This document shows positions 43,221-54,275 of a stretch of DNA of 64,000 nt, piece after piece (within the stretch, counting starts at the first letter, position 1; every line of letters begins with the position of its first letter). The translations under genes and the position numbers were made by a program. The stretch lies in the NCBI GenBank assembly GCA_039566865.1, contig CM076954.1, positions 11,370,001 through 11,434,000 on the forward strand. Reading direction: 5' to 3'. The notes under the pieces were generated by a model. It worked only from the letters and a program-made list of their open reading frames with translations. It was not told the DNA's origin and ran no database searches. The stretch is from Aurelia coerulea. Taxonomy: Eukaryota; Cnidaria; Scyphozoa; Semaeostomeae; Ulmaridae.

Positions 43221-44351
43221 CACAGGTTCTAAATTTAAAAAGAAGGTTGGTGTAAAATTCTAGGACCTATTTTTTGAACTGAATGGCTTCAAAGAAGCTT
43301 TTGTTATTTGACGGTAATTCTACCTTTGGACTTATAAAAAATCTTCAATATTTTCTTTTTAATTACGGCATATTTTATAGATCAGCTTATGTGAGGATGC
43401 GACGTCATCAAGTATATAATCGTAAGCCTGGAGAGCGAAAGAGTTGTGCTTGATAGCATAATAACATATTGTAGACATTGATAAACTATGGTTTACTTAA
43501 AGATTATTTTGTGTTTCCTCAACGAGTTTAGAAATGAAGCTGGTTTTAGGTTTTTTTTTATTTTTCTTGAATTCTTGAAAGAAGGAAGCCCTCTAATTTT
43601 GAAAATATTGAACACTACCTGGTGAGTCAGAAAAAAGGATCCCCGCTTGGAAGGCCACTGCTCCATGAATATCAAAGCAATAATAATGAAAAATGTGTTG
43701 TTTTATTACCAATATGTTCTATTAGGTTCAGTAATTTACCCGGCCTTAATCGGCCATTCCTTCCCGTGGATATGGGTGATTTTCTGCAGAAAGCCCCTTC
43801 AAAAAACCTGCAAAAACGAATGAAAACAATGAGCACATTTTCCTGCCTAAAATTGATGACACTCACATAAATTCAAGTATTTTGTCCTCTTGGGAGAACG
43901 GAATCCCCCTGAATAGGTCATCGATACCAGGGGGAGGACTTGTTCATCCTCCCAAGAGGATAGCACGTGCTAAAGCGTTCACAAGTCATTGCTGTAAGGT
44001 ATTGTAAGGCAGAAATGTTAGGGAAATCTGTTCATGATTTTGGGCACGTTTTAAAGGTTTTTAGAACAGGCTTTCTGGAGAAAATCCCTCATAATATCAG
44101 AATGGAGTAGCCGATTTCAGTCAGGTAAATTTTATAGTAGATTTGAACATTTCTACCATATAACTACATATTTGCCGATATCATTGTCTTGATATCCAGG
44201 GAGCCGTGACCTTTCAAACGGGGATTCTTTTTTCTGACTCACCCGGTAGAATTATAGCAAAGTAGCTAAAGTGTGTTTTCAGGCTACTAATTTCAAAGAA
44301 ATAGGTCACATAATTTACACTGACCTTTTTAAAGATTTGGAACCGTCTATG
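43221..44351. mobile_element. Foldback MITE family 'CATAG', copy 3, interrupted
   Basis: The left arm (TTAAAAAGAAGGTTGGTGTA) is matched inverted at about 44260-44351 (CACTGACCTTTTTAAAGATT, then CTATG). Core GCGACGTCATCAAG. Interrupted at TA by the element 43618-44246. Confidence 0.65.
43618..44246. mobile_element. TA-flanked MITE, CC(T/G)GGTGAGTCA ends
   Basis: Left CCTGGTGAGTCAGAAAAAA, right TTTTTTCTGACTCACCCGG, TA at 43616-43617 and 44247-44248. 629 bp; same family as 39769-41035. Nested in a CATAG foldback element. Confidence 0.82.
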
Positions 44352-44506
44352 CTCGTGTTTGCAGTGGAGTGTTTTGTACAATTGACTATACTCATTAGAA
44401 TAACAAAAGTGTTAGAGTCAAGAAAGTTGTTTACCTGCTTTAGCCAGATAGCTCATGTCCATCGATGAAAAGGCGTCTCCAGAATGTCCATCAATGTGTT
44501 AAAATT

Positions 44507-44595
44507 GGAAAATTAAACGAGCACTTACCGAAGGGAAGTGTGAAGTTTGATTGAAATTCTGCGTCATCTTCAATGGAGGAGCAAGGAATTACATG
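44507..44595. repeat. DIRS 3' terminus, inverted copy at 44738-44826
   Basis: GGAAAATTAAACGAGCACTT onward is the exact inverse of the segment ending AAGTGCTCGTTTAATTTTCC at 44826. Together they form an 89-bp-arm hairpin at the element end. Confidence 0.88.
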
Positions 44596-44737
44596 AGATA
44601 TGCGGTGCATGCGCGTCAAGGTCAGTCTTCAAAGCAGGGTAGCTTTCCTGATAATCCAACAAGGCATATTTATTATCCAATTAGCGAATTACTATGAAGT
44701 TAAATAGTAGCTTGGGTGAGGTCATAATATGGGAGGG

Positions 44738-44870
44738 CATGTAATTCCTTGCTCCTCCATTGAAGATGACGCAGAATTTCAATCAAACTTCACACTTCCC
44801 TTCGGTAAGTGCTCGTTTAATTTTCCAATTCTACGTCATCTCCAATTACGTCACCAGTAATTACATGAGA
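44738..44870. repeat. DIRS internal complementary region
   Basis: The left 89 bp complement the 3' end, AATT is at 44827-44830, and 44831-44870 complements the 5' end (54236-54275). It is predicted to template the joined ends of the circle. Confidence 0.85.
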
Positions 44871-45026
44871 CTTCAAAGACAGGAAAGCTACTCTGTCATT
44901 TTATAACATATTTTCATGCCATATATGTTTATATATCTAAACACAACATTTCGTTGGACAAAACACAATATTCAATATGTTTATATTTGAAAACGCAAAT
45001 TTCTTTGGATACAACATAATTTTGAA

Positions 45027-46133
45027 TTATGTTAACATCATCTCAGAATAATTTAATGTTTCTTCAACGTTTTTGGAGTAGAATTTTTTAAATGTTGCAG
45101 CATTACTCCACCCTGCAGCTGTCATAATAGTGGCTAATGGCACGCCCTTGTTTCTTGCTGATGATGTAGATGCAGCTCTAATACTATGAGGTCCAAATCT
45201 TTTCACGTTAATGCCTGCATCAGACATGATCTGTTTGCACCATCTAGACACTGTTGATTTTGAAACTGCTTTGTGTGGCTTTTGATAGCTGATAAATAGT
45301 TTTTCTTCTTTTTTCCTTATATTCTTAGTCACTTTAATATATTGTTTCATATTTTCAACAACACACAGTTTGTCATTATGACTGTAAGGCTTGAATTCCA
45401 TTGGTTTCAAATGGTGTCCAGATCTAGATTGTTTGAGTAACGAAGGTATCACAATTCTGCATGTGTCTCCAAATGATATTCCACCAAGTTCTATTGCATG
45501 AATCGTCTGACAACGTTGTCCTGTTAAAATACACAAGAGCATGACTAGTCGTAAGGTAAGTGTCTTCAAATTAAGTTGTGTTGTAATACCTTGGGAATCT
45601 AGGTATGTTAAAACACGTGAAATATCCCATACATCAGTGTATTTTGGTAATGCAGGTCTGGATTCAAAAACCCCTTTCATAAATCGCTTTACTAAACGAT
45701 CTTCTCCAAATGTTTGCTTATCTGATACATCTATTACGGCAGATAATGCAGATCTAGCAGTATTGATGGCACTATATCCTAACCCCTGTTTAAATAAATC
45801 GGTTAGAAATTCAATACCATCATAACAAGACACTTTGCTTGAATCAAGTCTATGCTTCTTGCAAAATTCTTTAAATTTCTTTACATAAACATTGTATTGT
45901 TTTAATGTACCTGGCCTCCAAGATGCCATTATGATTTCTGTTGCTTCATTTGATAAATTGTTTGCAATCTTTTGTTCCCTGACAAAAATCCCGCCATCAG
46001 GTTCAATTTCTTTTGAAATGGATGAATCTCCTGCCTCCCTGGCATCTTCAGCAATCCTTTGGAATGATACAGCATCACTGGCCGCGTAAGCAGAAGAGAC
46101 ATGAATTTTGGGTACCAAACTTGAGTTGGCCAA
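45027..46133 (-). CDS. DIRS tyrosine recombinase
   Basis: An intact 368-residue frame. The N-terminal SAM-like part is SWRPGTLKQYNVYVKKFKEF and GLGYSAINTARSALSAVI. The catalytic part has TGQRCQTI (first Arg), a Lys-containing beta-hairpin region, GPHSIRAAS (His-x-x-Arg), AAGWSNAATF (Trp at the fourth position) and KKFYSKNV (nucleophile Tyr). It would integrate the circular DNA copy at a short matching core without a target duplication. The start overlaps the end of the RT frame by about 200 bases, as usual for DIRS. No breaks in this frame, unlike gag and RT. Confidence 0.9.
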   Translation of the reverse strand: MANSSLVPKIHVSSAYAASDAVSFQRIAEDAREAGDSSISKEIEPDGGIFVREQKIANNLSNEATEIIMASWRPGTLKQYNVYVKKFKEFCKKHRLDSSKVSCYDGIEFLTDLFKQGLGYSAINTARSALSAVIDVSDKQTFGEDRLVKRFMKGVFESRPALPKYTDVWDISRVLTYLDSQGITTQLNLKTLTLRLVMLLCILTGQRCQTIHAIELGGISFGDTCRIVIPSLLKQSRSGHHLKPMEFKPYSHNDKLCVVENMKQYIKVTKNIRKKEEKLFISYQKPHKAVSKSTVSRWCKQIMSDAGINVKRFGPHSIRAASTSSARNKGVPLATIMTAAGWSNAATFKKFYSKNVEETLNYSEMMLT

Positions 46134-47939
46134 TCTGGTACTATGACAATCCCCGTTGCTTCTTCTTTTATGATCTTTTGCATCACTTTGTTTATCAGAC
46201 TGAAAGGGGGAAAAGCATAGAAATCAAATAAACTCCAATCTAATGAGAAAGCATCTATTGCAAAGGCTTCTGGGTCTGGTTTATATGATACATATTTTGA
46301 AATTTGACAATTCAGCCTGGAGGCAAATAAATCAATTTTTGGGTCAACTTTTAGATGTTTTATAACTTGCAAATAGTTCTTCCTATTTAACATCCACTCT
46401 GCTGATGAAACCTTCCTTCTAGATTCAGCATCAGCTATTATATTCTGTTTACCAGGTATATGGGCAGCTGATAACCAAATTCCTTTTTGAATTGCCCAGT
46501 TCCAAAGATCTTTTACTAAATCATTACAAATCTTTGATTTAATAGTACCCATGTTGTTAATATTATGGACTGCAGTGGTGTTGTCAATCATGAGTCTGAC
46601 ATGCTTATGTTTGCATTTTTCACAAAGAGCCTTTACTCCAAAATAAACTGCTTTCAGTTCCAGATAGTTTATATGTCGCTCTTTTTCAATTTCATTCCAA
46701 CCTCCAAAGGTTTTTCTGTCATGTAATACAGCTCCCCAACCTGTTTTGGAAGCATCTGTATACAGTGTAGCACCAATCTTATTGCAAGAAATAGTACTAG
46801 ATGAAGAGGTGACATTGTTTATCCACCATTCTATATCAACAATTGCTAAATCTGATAAAATCATAGAAGTTTCATAGTTTCCTTTAGAATTTTTGAGAGC
46901 CAATATCTTATCATGTTCTAGAGATCTATAAAATAGTGGTCCATATTGCATTCCTGGGAAACTAGAAACCATCATGCCAAGTACTCTGGCAACCTCCCTT
47001 ATCTTTGGGGTTTTCCTTGTCGATAGATCTCTACATGCCTGTAACAGTTTTAATGCTTTTTCATTTGTTAGTTTAACTGTCATATTTTTTGAATTCAGAT
47101 GAAAACCAAGAAACACAATTTCTTGTTTTGGTAGCAACTGTGACTTATCAGGATGTGTAACAAAACCTAATTTGTCCATCATCTTCACTGTCTCAAGGAC
47201 ATTTTGGAAGCATCCATCAAAATTGGAGCCTTGCAAATATATATCATCAATATATGGAGAGTTTATAAAACCTCTCTTTCTCAATTCTGCTAGGGGAGGC
47301 TTCAACAATTTTGTGAAAATTCTGGGCGCACTTGATAAACCATTAGGAACACAGGAAAAGGTAAATAATTGGTTATTCTTTTTGAATTTCAAAAAAATTT
47401 TTATATTGCTTATCAACACTGACAGTGTAATATGCATCTTTTAAATCAATAGATGCCATATAACAACCCTGTTCCATGAGGTTCATAACTGTAGCTAGTG
47501 TATCCATTTTAAAATGATGGTAACTAACATACTGATTTAGATTTTTTAGATTAAGAATCAATCGAAGTGAGCCATCACTTTTTGGTCTGGTGAAAATTCT
47601 AGAAATATATTCTGGTTCACTTTTTTCACATTTTTTGATTATACCCTTAGCAAGCATTAATTCAATTTGTGCATCAATCTGCTTACTTTGAGTTTCATTA
47701 AAAATTGCTTCAGTGAAACTGGAGCCTGAATGAGGCATTTCTATAAAATCAATTTGAACTCCTGACACATATGAAAGAATTTCTGGATCTGAGGTAATCG
47801 TTTCCCAATTTCTAATATTATACCTCAAAGAACCAGCCTCAAATTTTTTGACTCTATCTTTAAGATACAATTTTATATCAGTAATAATTTGAGATTCGTT
47901 TCTCACCTTGTTCCTTGGATTCGCAGTCAACATTGTCAC
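45929..47939 (-). pseudogene. DIRS RT-RNase H ORF, one frameshift
   Basis: Minus strand. Part 1 (47939-47373) has the RT fingers and motif A: YISRIFTRPKSDGSLRLILN, then YMASIDLKDAYYTVSVD. The frame shifts at a run of seven T (about 47390-47400). Part 2 (47437-45929) continues with FTFSCVPNGLSSAPRIFTKL, the catalytic YIDDI, then RNase H (YTDASKTGWGAVL, ELKAVYFGVKAL, MIDNTTAVHNINNMG, ADAESRR). The DIRS C-terminal domain follows (KIDLFASRLNCQISKYVSYK, AFSLDWS, YAFPPFSLI, DWPTQVWYP). It would make and process cDNA. One extra T breaks it; a recoding site or an assembly error are the alternatives. Confidence 0.88.
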
Positions 47940-48682
47940 TGCTTCCTCCCTTTGTTGTAGCCTCTGTAATGTGTTTTCTTTTTGAAGTTGGTGTTCCTGC
48001 CTCTGTACAAAAAAGGCTGGTTTTGGTTGTGATAGTTGTTGTTATGACTTCTACTGTAATTTGAGTAGCTTCGTCTGTATTCATCATTTCTACCTCTGTA
48101 TGGGTATCTGCTGTCATTGCCTCTCATGGGATTGTTGGTGATACTACTAGACTTTTTCAAATCTGCTATTTGCTGATTGAATTCATCTCCAAATATTAGC
48201 TTTGTTATCTGAGTTTCCTCAGAACAAAGATCTTTGTATTCCTGCTTAAGATAGGGCTTTATCATGGCCCGTCTTCTTTCACTTAACTCTCTGTTTACAT
48301 GTCCAAGCAATGCTGAACTGTCTACCAATTTCTTGGCTATTGGCTTCATATCCTCTTCTTTGATTTTTGAATCTTTTTCTGCTTTCAAGAGCAGCTCTGT
48401 CCCCTGGACTAATGCACTTGTAGCTGCAATTACATTTTCTTGGATGTGTGCTATTCTCCTGTCACTATCTTTCTGTTCTTTTCTCATTCTCATCCAAACA
48501 GGCCTATTCACTCTGGGTACAATGAGTTGAGAGCAGTTTGATGGCCTCTTGTATGAGGCATGCAATGTCTTCAATTTTTCACCTGGAATCAATTTTTTCC
48601 AGCGTTTATCTACAATAGTTGCTAACTTCTCAGACACTGGGTCATCCACTTCTTCATCTTTTTCATTAAGTTCTTCGTTTAA
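47936..48682 (-). pseudogene. DIRS gag, 3' part
   Basis: An open frame from the TTAA insertion point (48679-48682) to TGA/TAG at 47936. It starts NEELNEKDEEVDDPVSEKLA and has conserved gag-like helices (KRWKKLIPGEKLKTLHASYK, RPVWMRMRKEQKDSDRRIAH). It ends in an Arg/Tyr/Asn-rich nucleic-acid-binding tail (NDEYRRSYSNYSRSHNNNYH). The apparent ATG start at 48730-48775 lies in the inserted element and is not native. The stop overlaps the RT frame start. Confidence 0.8.
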
Positions 48683-50117
48683 CCCTCTCAGGCGCTGTGT
48701 CCCACTTTTGACTTTTCTCGTCCCACTCATAATGAAAAAATCAAAGTTGTCAGAAATCAATGAAACTTGGCACAAAGCTCAATTTCAGGGCCCTGATTTC
48801 GAATCTGCTTTCAATTTTTGAAAATTTTGTCACATTTTGTCTCTACGTGGCTCTAAAAATGGAACAAATAACAAATACCTGGTGAATTGACAGCGATGGT
48901 CAAACATGCTCGAAATTGCACGAAACTTTACAAAAAACACCATTCTTGGCCACTGAGTTAAAACCTACTGTCACTTTTTCAAATTACTGTCCCTCTGTGT
49001 CTCCATGTGGCTCTAAAAGTGGAACAAACAGCAAATGCACTGTTGAATTGGGGCCAATTATCAGAATGGCTCAAAATTGCGGGAAAATTCGTAGGAAACA
49101 TAGTTTTACGTCCCTGGATTTGAATCTGCTGTCACATATTTAAGATTTTGTCACCTAATGTCTCTATATGGCTCTAAAAGTGGAACAAACAGTAAATGCA
49201 CTGTCGAATTGGGGCCAATGATCAGAATGGCTCAAAATTGCGGGAAAATCCGTAGGAAACACAGTTTTACGTCCCTGAATTGGAATCTGCTGTCACATAT
49301 TTAAGATTTTGTCACCTAATGTCTCTATGTGGCTCTAAAAGTGGAACAAACAGCAAATGCACTGTCGAATTGGGGCCAATGATCAGAATTGCTCAAAATT
49401 GCGGGAAAATTCGTAGGAAACACAGTTTTACGTCCCTGGATTTGAATCTGCTGTCACATATTTAAGATTTTGTCACCTAATGTCTCTATGTGGCTCTAAA
49501 AGTGGGACAAACAGCAAATGCACTGTCGAATTGGGGCCAATGATCAGAATTGCTCAAAATTGCGGGAAAATTCGTAGGAAACACAGTTTTACGTCCCTGG
49601 ATTTGAATCTGCTGTCACTTATTTAAGATTTTGTCACCTAATGTCTCTATGTGGCTCTAAAAGTGGAACAAACAGCAAATGCACTGTCGAGCAGGGGCCA
49701 GTTATCAGAACGGCTCAAAATTGCGGGAAAATTCGCAGGAAACACAGTATTACGTCCCTGGATTCGAATCTGCTGTCACATATTTAAGATTTTGTCACCT
49801 AATGTCTCTATGTGGCTCTAAAAGTGGAACACAAAGAGATACACTTGCACAATGGGACCGATTTTTGGAAGTTCTCAAAATGATGCCAAACTCACCAGAA
49901 GATACATGGATGCAGCGCAAAAATCAAATCTGTTGCCACTTGTTGAAAATGTCGTCACCATAGGTCGTTATGTGCCCTGAATGTTGCACAAAGAGCATAC
50001 ACATTGGCCAAATGGGACCAATGATCAAAAACACTTGAAATTGCCTGAGAAGTTGCAGAACGGACAGTTGATTGGTGCTAAATTCGTATCTATTGTCAAT
50101 TTTTGAAAATTTTGTCA
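48683..50117. repeat. Left inverted arm with ~5 161-bp repeats
   Basis: The first 250 bp are unique, then 161-bp units (spacing of TAAGATTTTGTCACC at 49141, 49302, 49463, 49624, 49785), then a distal part matching 51606-51890 inverted. Small 61-75-residue frames repeated here are by-products of the units. Confidence 0.9.
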
Positions 50118-51360
50118 CCTTTTGTTTCTATTTGGCCCTAAAATTGGAACAAAAGTAAACATTTCGGAGCAATATAAATTAATATCAACAAAAGCACAAA
50201 AACTTGCAGAGTAGACAATTTCAGTCCACCAAAATTTAATCTATTGATACTTTGTAAAAATTTTGTCACTTTTGTCTCTCTTTGGCGATGAAAGCGGAAC
50301 AAAAAACAAATTGGGATGCAATATTTGGGCAAATATGCACAACATTTTAAATTACATGCGATTTTACAGAAAGCACAATTTTGGAATGCTGAATCCAATT
50401 CTGGTATCAATTTGCGCGAAAATATGGTACAAAGTGTCTCTAAATGGCACCTAGAGTGGCATAAGCTGTCGTTTCATTTTCTTGAAATTCAACGAGACAC
50501 TAATCAATAACATATCGCTCAAGAAAGTGACGAAGCTAAAAACAGAGATCTACCCTATCAATACCAACAAGAAATGAGAAGCGACTAAACTTGAAACTTT
50601 GCCTGTTGTCTCACTTTGACCGTTTTCTATTGTGACAAAATGGGAACTTTGCAAAACTTCTTTTCATCCAAATGAAACATTGTTTGAGAAGATAAACTTA
50701 AAGCAAAACCATGAACATGAAGTCACATCAACAAGTTTCAACAAGTCAGTCTTCCATTTACTGTTCTTGCGATTGACTGCTTGGTACATCATATGCTCTC
50801 TGGATATGGTAATAATTCCAGCTAGACCTCAGAAGAGATAACTTGCAGATCGCAAATGATTCCTCTGGGTTGGAACATTTATCGAACTTGTATGACATTT
50901 TCGTCTAGCAAATTATGAAAACAGCAAAAGGGGAAAACAGCAACCTGCGAGCGAAGAAATTTACAAGTGCATCATTTCGTTCTGAAATTATCTGTATTTG
51001 GTATGCGGTTTTCAAGCTGCACAATGGGCGACAAGAGATCCTACATTACCCTAAGAGACAGCCAAGAACAAGACAAAGTGTTGACACAGTTATCCTTTCA
51101 CCAAGAAAAGGTACACAAAAAAACAGAAACAATATTTTTGACTGAATCTTAGCCTTTTTCCTTGTAAAATTTACCAATGATAAGAGCCTTTGTTCAGTAG
51201 CCAAATGGAAAATGGCAGATTTTTCAATGAATTTTACCAGCAATTTTGTATGTGCTATACAAAGAATACTACGAGTGTGACGCCACTGCATGTAGCCAAT
51301 CTCTTTGCTTGTGCCTAAACTATGGTAATTCTGTTCTTGCAACATAGATTTCTCACACAT
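50118..51360. other. Central part of the piggyBac-like element, no intact gene
   Basis: AT-rich. Further weak repeats of the TTTTGTCAC(T/C)TTTGT motif occur at 50110-50290. No piggyBac DDD-core motif was recognised on either strand. Confidence 0.5.
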
Positions 51361-51364
51361 TTCT

Positions 51365-51620
51365 TTCTCGTGCAGGTAGCCACAGGTTGATTCGACTGGA
51401 GAGAACAGATACAACTGGAGACAAGCGGCGATTATTGCGTTGCAGAATTTGCAAGAAGAAAACGTCATACAAGCAGATTCTGCAAATTCTGCAACGCAAT
51501 GATCGCCGCTTGGCTCCAGTTGCATCTGTTCTCTCCATTCGAACCAACATGTGGCTACTTGCGTTGCAGAATTTGCAAGACGAAAACGTCATACAAGCAG
51601 ATTTGGTGACAAAATTTAAA
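51365..51620 (+). pseudogene. Possible piggyBac transposase C-terminal Cys finger, duplicated inverted
   Basis: The plus strand (51382-51480) reads SHRLIRLERTDTTGDKRR, then LLRCRICKKKTSY. The reverse strand of 51485-51558 reads SHMLVRMERTDATGAKRR, then SLRCRIC. This resembles the RCxxC...TxY start of the Cys-rich domain at the end of piggyBac transposases. The two copies form a ~75-bp-arm hairpin, and GCGTTGCAGAATTTGCAAGA recurs directly at 51437 and 51561. Too short to be sure. Confidence 0.4.
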
Positions 51621-53514
51621 AAAATTGACAATAGATACGAATTTAGCACCAAGCAATTGTCCGCTCTGCAACTTCTGAGGCAACTTCAAGTGTTTTTGAT
51701 CATTGGTCCCACTTGGCCAATGTGTATGCTCTTTTTGCCGCATTCAGGGCACATAAAGACATAGGGTGACAACATTTTCAACAAATGGCAACAGATTTGA
51801 TTTTTGCGCTGCATCCATGTATCTTCTGGTGAGTTTGGCCTCATTTTGAGAACTTCCAAAAATCGGTCCAATTTTGCAAATGTATCTCTTTATGTTCCAC
51901 TTTTAGAGACATTAGGTGACAAAATCTTAAATATGTGACAGCAGATTCGAATTCAGGGACGTAAAACTGTGTTTCCTACGAATTTTCCCGCAATTTTGAG
52001 CCATTCTGATAATTGGCCCCAATTCGACAGTGCATTTGCTGTTTGTCCCACTTTTAGAGCCACATAGAGACATTAGGTGACAAAATCTTAAATATGTGAC
52101 AGCAGATTCGAATCCAGGGACGTAAAATTGTGTTTCCTACTACTTTTCCCGCAATTTTGAGCCATTCTGATCATTGGCCCCAATTCGACAGTGCATTTAC
52201 TGTTTGTCCCACTTTTAGAGCCACATAGAGACATTAGGTGACAAAATCTTAAATATGTGACAGCAGATTCCAATTCAGGGACGTAAAACTGTGTTTCCTA
52301 CGGATTTTCCCGCAATTTTGAGCCATTCTGATAATTGGCCCCAATTCGACAGTGCATTTGCTGTTTGTTCCACTTTTAGAGCCACATAGAGAAATTAGGT
52401 GACAACATCTTCAATATGTAACAGTAGATTGGAATTCAGGGACGTAAAGCTGTGTTTCCTATGAATTTTCTCGCAATTTTGAGCCATTCTGATAATTGGC
52501 CCCAATTCGACAGTGCATTTGCTGTTTGTCCCACTTTTAGAGCCACATAGAGACATTAGGTGACAAAATCTTAAATATGTGACAGCAGATTCGAATTCAG
52601 GGACGTAAAACTGTGTTTCCTACGAATTTTCCCGCAATTTTGAGCCATTCTGATAATTGGCCCCAATTCGACAGTGCATTTGCTGTTTGTCCCACTTTTA
52701 GAGCCACATAGAGACATTAGGTGACAAAATCTTAAATATGTGACAGCAGATTCGAATCCAGGGACGTAAAATTGTGTTTCCTACTACTTTTCCCGCAATT
52801 TTGAGCCATTCTGATCATTGGCCCCAATTCGACAGTGCATTTACTGTTTGTCCCACTTTTAGAGCCACATAGAGACATTAGGTGACAAAATCTTAAATAT
52901 GTGACAGCAGATTCCAATTCAGGGACGTAAAACTGTGTTTCCTACGGATTTTCCCGCAATTTTGAGCCATTCTGATCATTGGCCCCAATTCGACAGTGCA
53001 TTTACTGTTTGTTCCACTTTTAGAGCCACATAGAGACATTAGGTGACAAAATCTTAAATATGTGACAGCAGATTCGAATTCAGGGACGTAAAACTGTGTT
53101 TCCTACGAATTTTCCCGTAATTTTGAGCCATTCTGATAATTGGCCCCAATTCGACAGTGCATTTGCTGTTTGTTCCACTTTTAGAGCCACATGGAGACAT
53201 ATAGTGACAATAATTTGAAAAAGTGACAGTAGGGTTTAACTCACTGGCCAAGAATGGTGTTTTTTGTAAAGTTTCGTGCAATTTCGATCATGTTTGACCA
53301 TCGCTGTTAATTCACCAGGTATTTGTTATTTGTTCCAGTTTTAGAGCCACGTAGAGACAAAATGTGACAAAATGTTCAAAAATTGAAAGCAGATTCGAAA
53401 TCAGGGCCCTGAAATTGAGCTTTGTGCCAAGTTTCATTGATTTCTGACAACTTTGATTTTTTCTCTATGAGTGGGACGAGAAAAGTCAAAAGTGGGACAC
53501 AGCGCCTGAGAGGG
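51606..53514. repeat. Right inverted arm with ~8 161-bp repeats
   Basis: Reverse complement of the left arm with more tandem units. A block of about four units (variant TACTACTTTTCCCGC at 52137 and 52782, ~645 bp apart) is itself duplicated. Confidence 0.9.
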
Positions 53515-53518
53515 TTAA

Positions 53519-54050
53519 ATCATCGAGAAATTCACCTCTATCTTTGTTTGCAACTTGCCCTGCATCCTCGCCTTCTGGCGCTTTCGGGTTCTCCTGGTCA
53601 CTTTTCTGTGACAGATGCGAGGAAGACGAAGTTTTACGACGTCTCTTCCTGTGTGAGCGCTTACTTCCATCATCAAAAGAGGAAGATGACTCGCTGCTGT
53701 TGGAATTTGTGTCATTCCATGAGCGTTTCTTTTCCTGTGCTGCCTGACTTAGGCCTATGAATTTGGGCTTCGTTCCCCCTCCTGTTTGCTTCCATGAACT
53801 CTTTGAACATATTTGCCATTGTGGCCATGGAATCCTTTAATTCATTCATATTTTGCAGTTCGTTCTGCGTTGTTTTACTAGTTTGTGGTACGTTCCACTC
53901 ATGTCTTGACATTATCTTGTGTGGGTTTGAAGTTGACATGTGGTTTGACCTTCCGGTTTCTTCTGTTTCTTCTTCGCACGAGGTCGAGGAGGCAAACCCG
54001 TCTTGCTTCTGAGTTTCCTCTGAATTATCTTCCATACTTCTCTCCCACAC
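53519..54050 (-). pseudogene. DIRS gag, 5' part, one frameshift
   Basis: Minus strand from ATG 54050: MEDNSEETQKQDGFASSTSC (from the second Met), then MNELKDSMATMANMFKEFME. Near 53790 a five-G run shifts the frame. The second frame gives KKRSWNDTNSNSSESSSSFD, a basic KRSHRKRRRK patch, then EDAGQVANKDRGEFLDD up to the TTAA at 53515. Charged, Ser-rich, low-complexity N-terminus of a gag-like protein. One extra G explains the shift. Confidence 0.75.
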
Positions 54051-54207
54051 GAAAGATTTATTTCCTTGGTATTTCTAAAGTTCGTATCTACAGCATATAA
54101 AAAGTAGAGGGTATCTACAGCTGTATTAGACACAAAATCACGACGAGCAAAATCAAGAAACCAAGAGCTCGAATTGGGTCGACTGACTCAAAGACGCACG
54201 CTTCGCA

Positions 54208-54275
54208 ACTGACCTTGACGCGCATGCACCGCATATCTCATGTAATTACTGGTGACGTAATTGGAGATGACGTAG
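54208..54275. repeat. DIRS 5' terminus with inverted repeat
   Basis: 54208-54247 pairs with 44587-44626; 54236-54275 pairs with 44831-44870. AATT border at 54276-54279. Confidence 0.85.

Larger units (their letters stand above)
48683..53514. mobile_element. piggyBac-like element in DIRS gag, TTAA duplication
   Basis: 4832 bp flanked by TTAA (48679-48682 and 53515-53518). Termini CCCTCTCAGGCGCTGTGTCC and its exact inverse GGACACAGCGCCTGAGAGGG. TTAA target and CCC start are the piggyBac hallmarks. The inverted arms are huge (left 1435 bp, right 1909 bp) and made largely of 161-bp tandem units. No intact transposase; a possible C-terminal Cys-rich remnant lies at 51390-51620. The two gag frames on either side are in phase at the TTAA, which shows the insertion entered an open gag. 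Confidence 0.88.
44507..54275 (-). mobile_element. DIRS-type tyrosine-recombinase retrotransposon, interrupted
   Basis: Minus-strand order: 5' end 54275, gag, RT-RNase H, tyrosine recombinase, internal complementary region, 3' end 44507. Inverted terminal repeats: 44587-44626 pairs with 54208-54247 over 40 bp. The internal complementary region (44738-44870) is complementary to both extreme ends joined: 89 bp to 44507-44595 and 40 bp to 54236-54275. AATT lies at both outer borders (44503-44506, 54276-54279) and at the joint inside the region (44827-44830). This is the DIRS plan for a circular intermediate. Without the 4.8-kb TTAA insertion it would be about 4.9 kb. It lies antisense in a NUP214 intron. 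Confidence 0.9.

Noticed and set aside
48683..48775. Native N-terminus of DIRS gag (Met at 48730/48775)
   Set aside because: These codons lie inside the inverted terminus of the TTAA element; the same peptide start appears, inverted, at 53422-53520. The true upstream gag is at 53519-54050.
49280..53281. Repeated 61-75-residue frames on both strands (e.g. 49280, 52088, 52732)
   Set aside because: They are the same 161-bp tandem unit read over and over; the unit length is not a multiple of three and there is no protein-like conservation.
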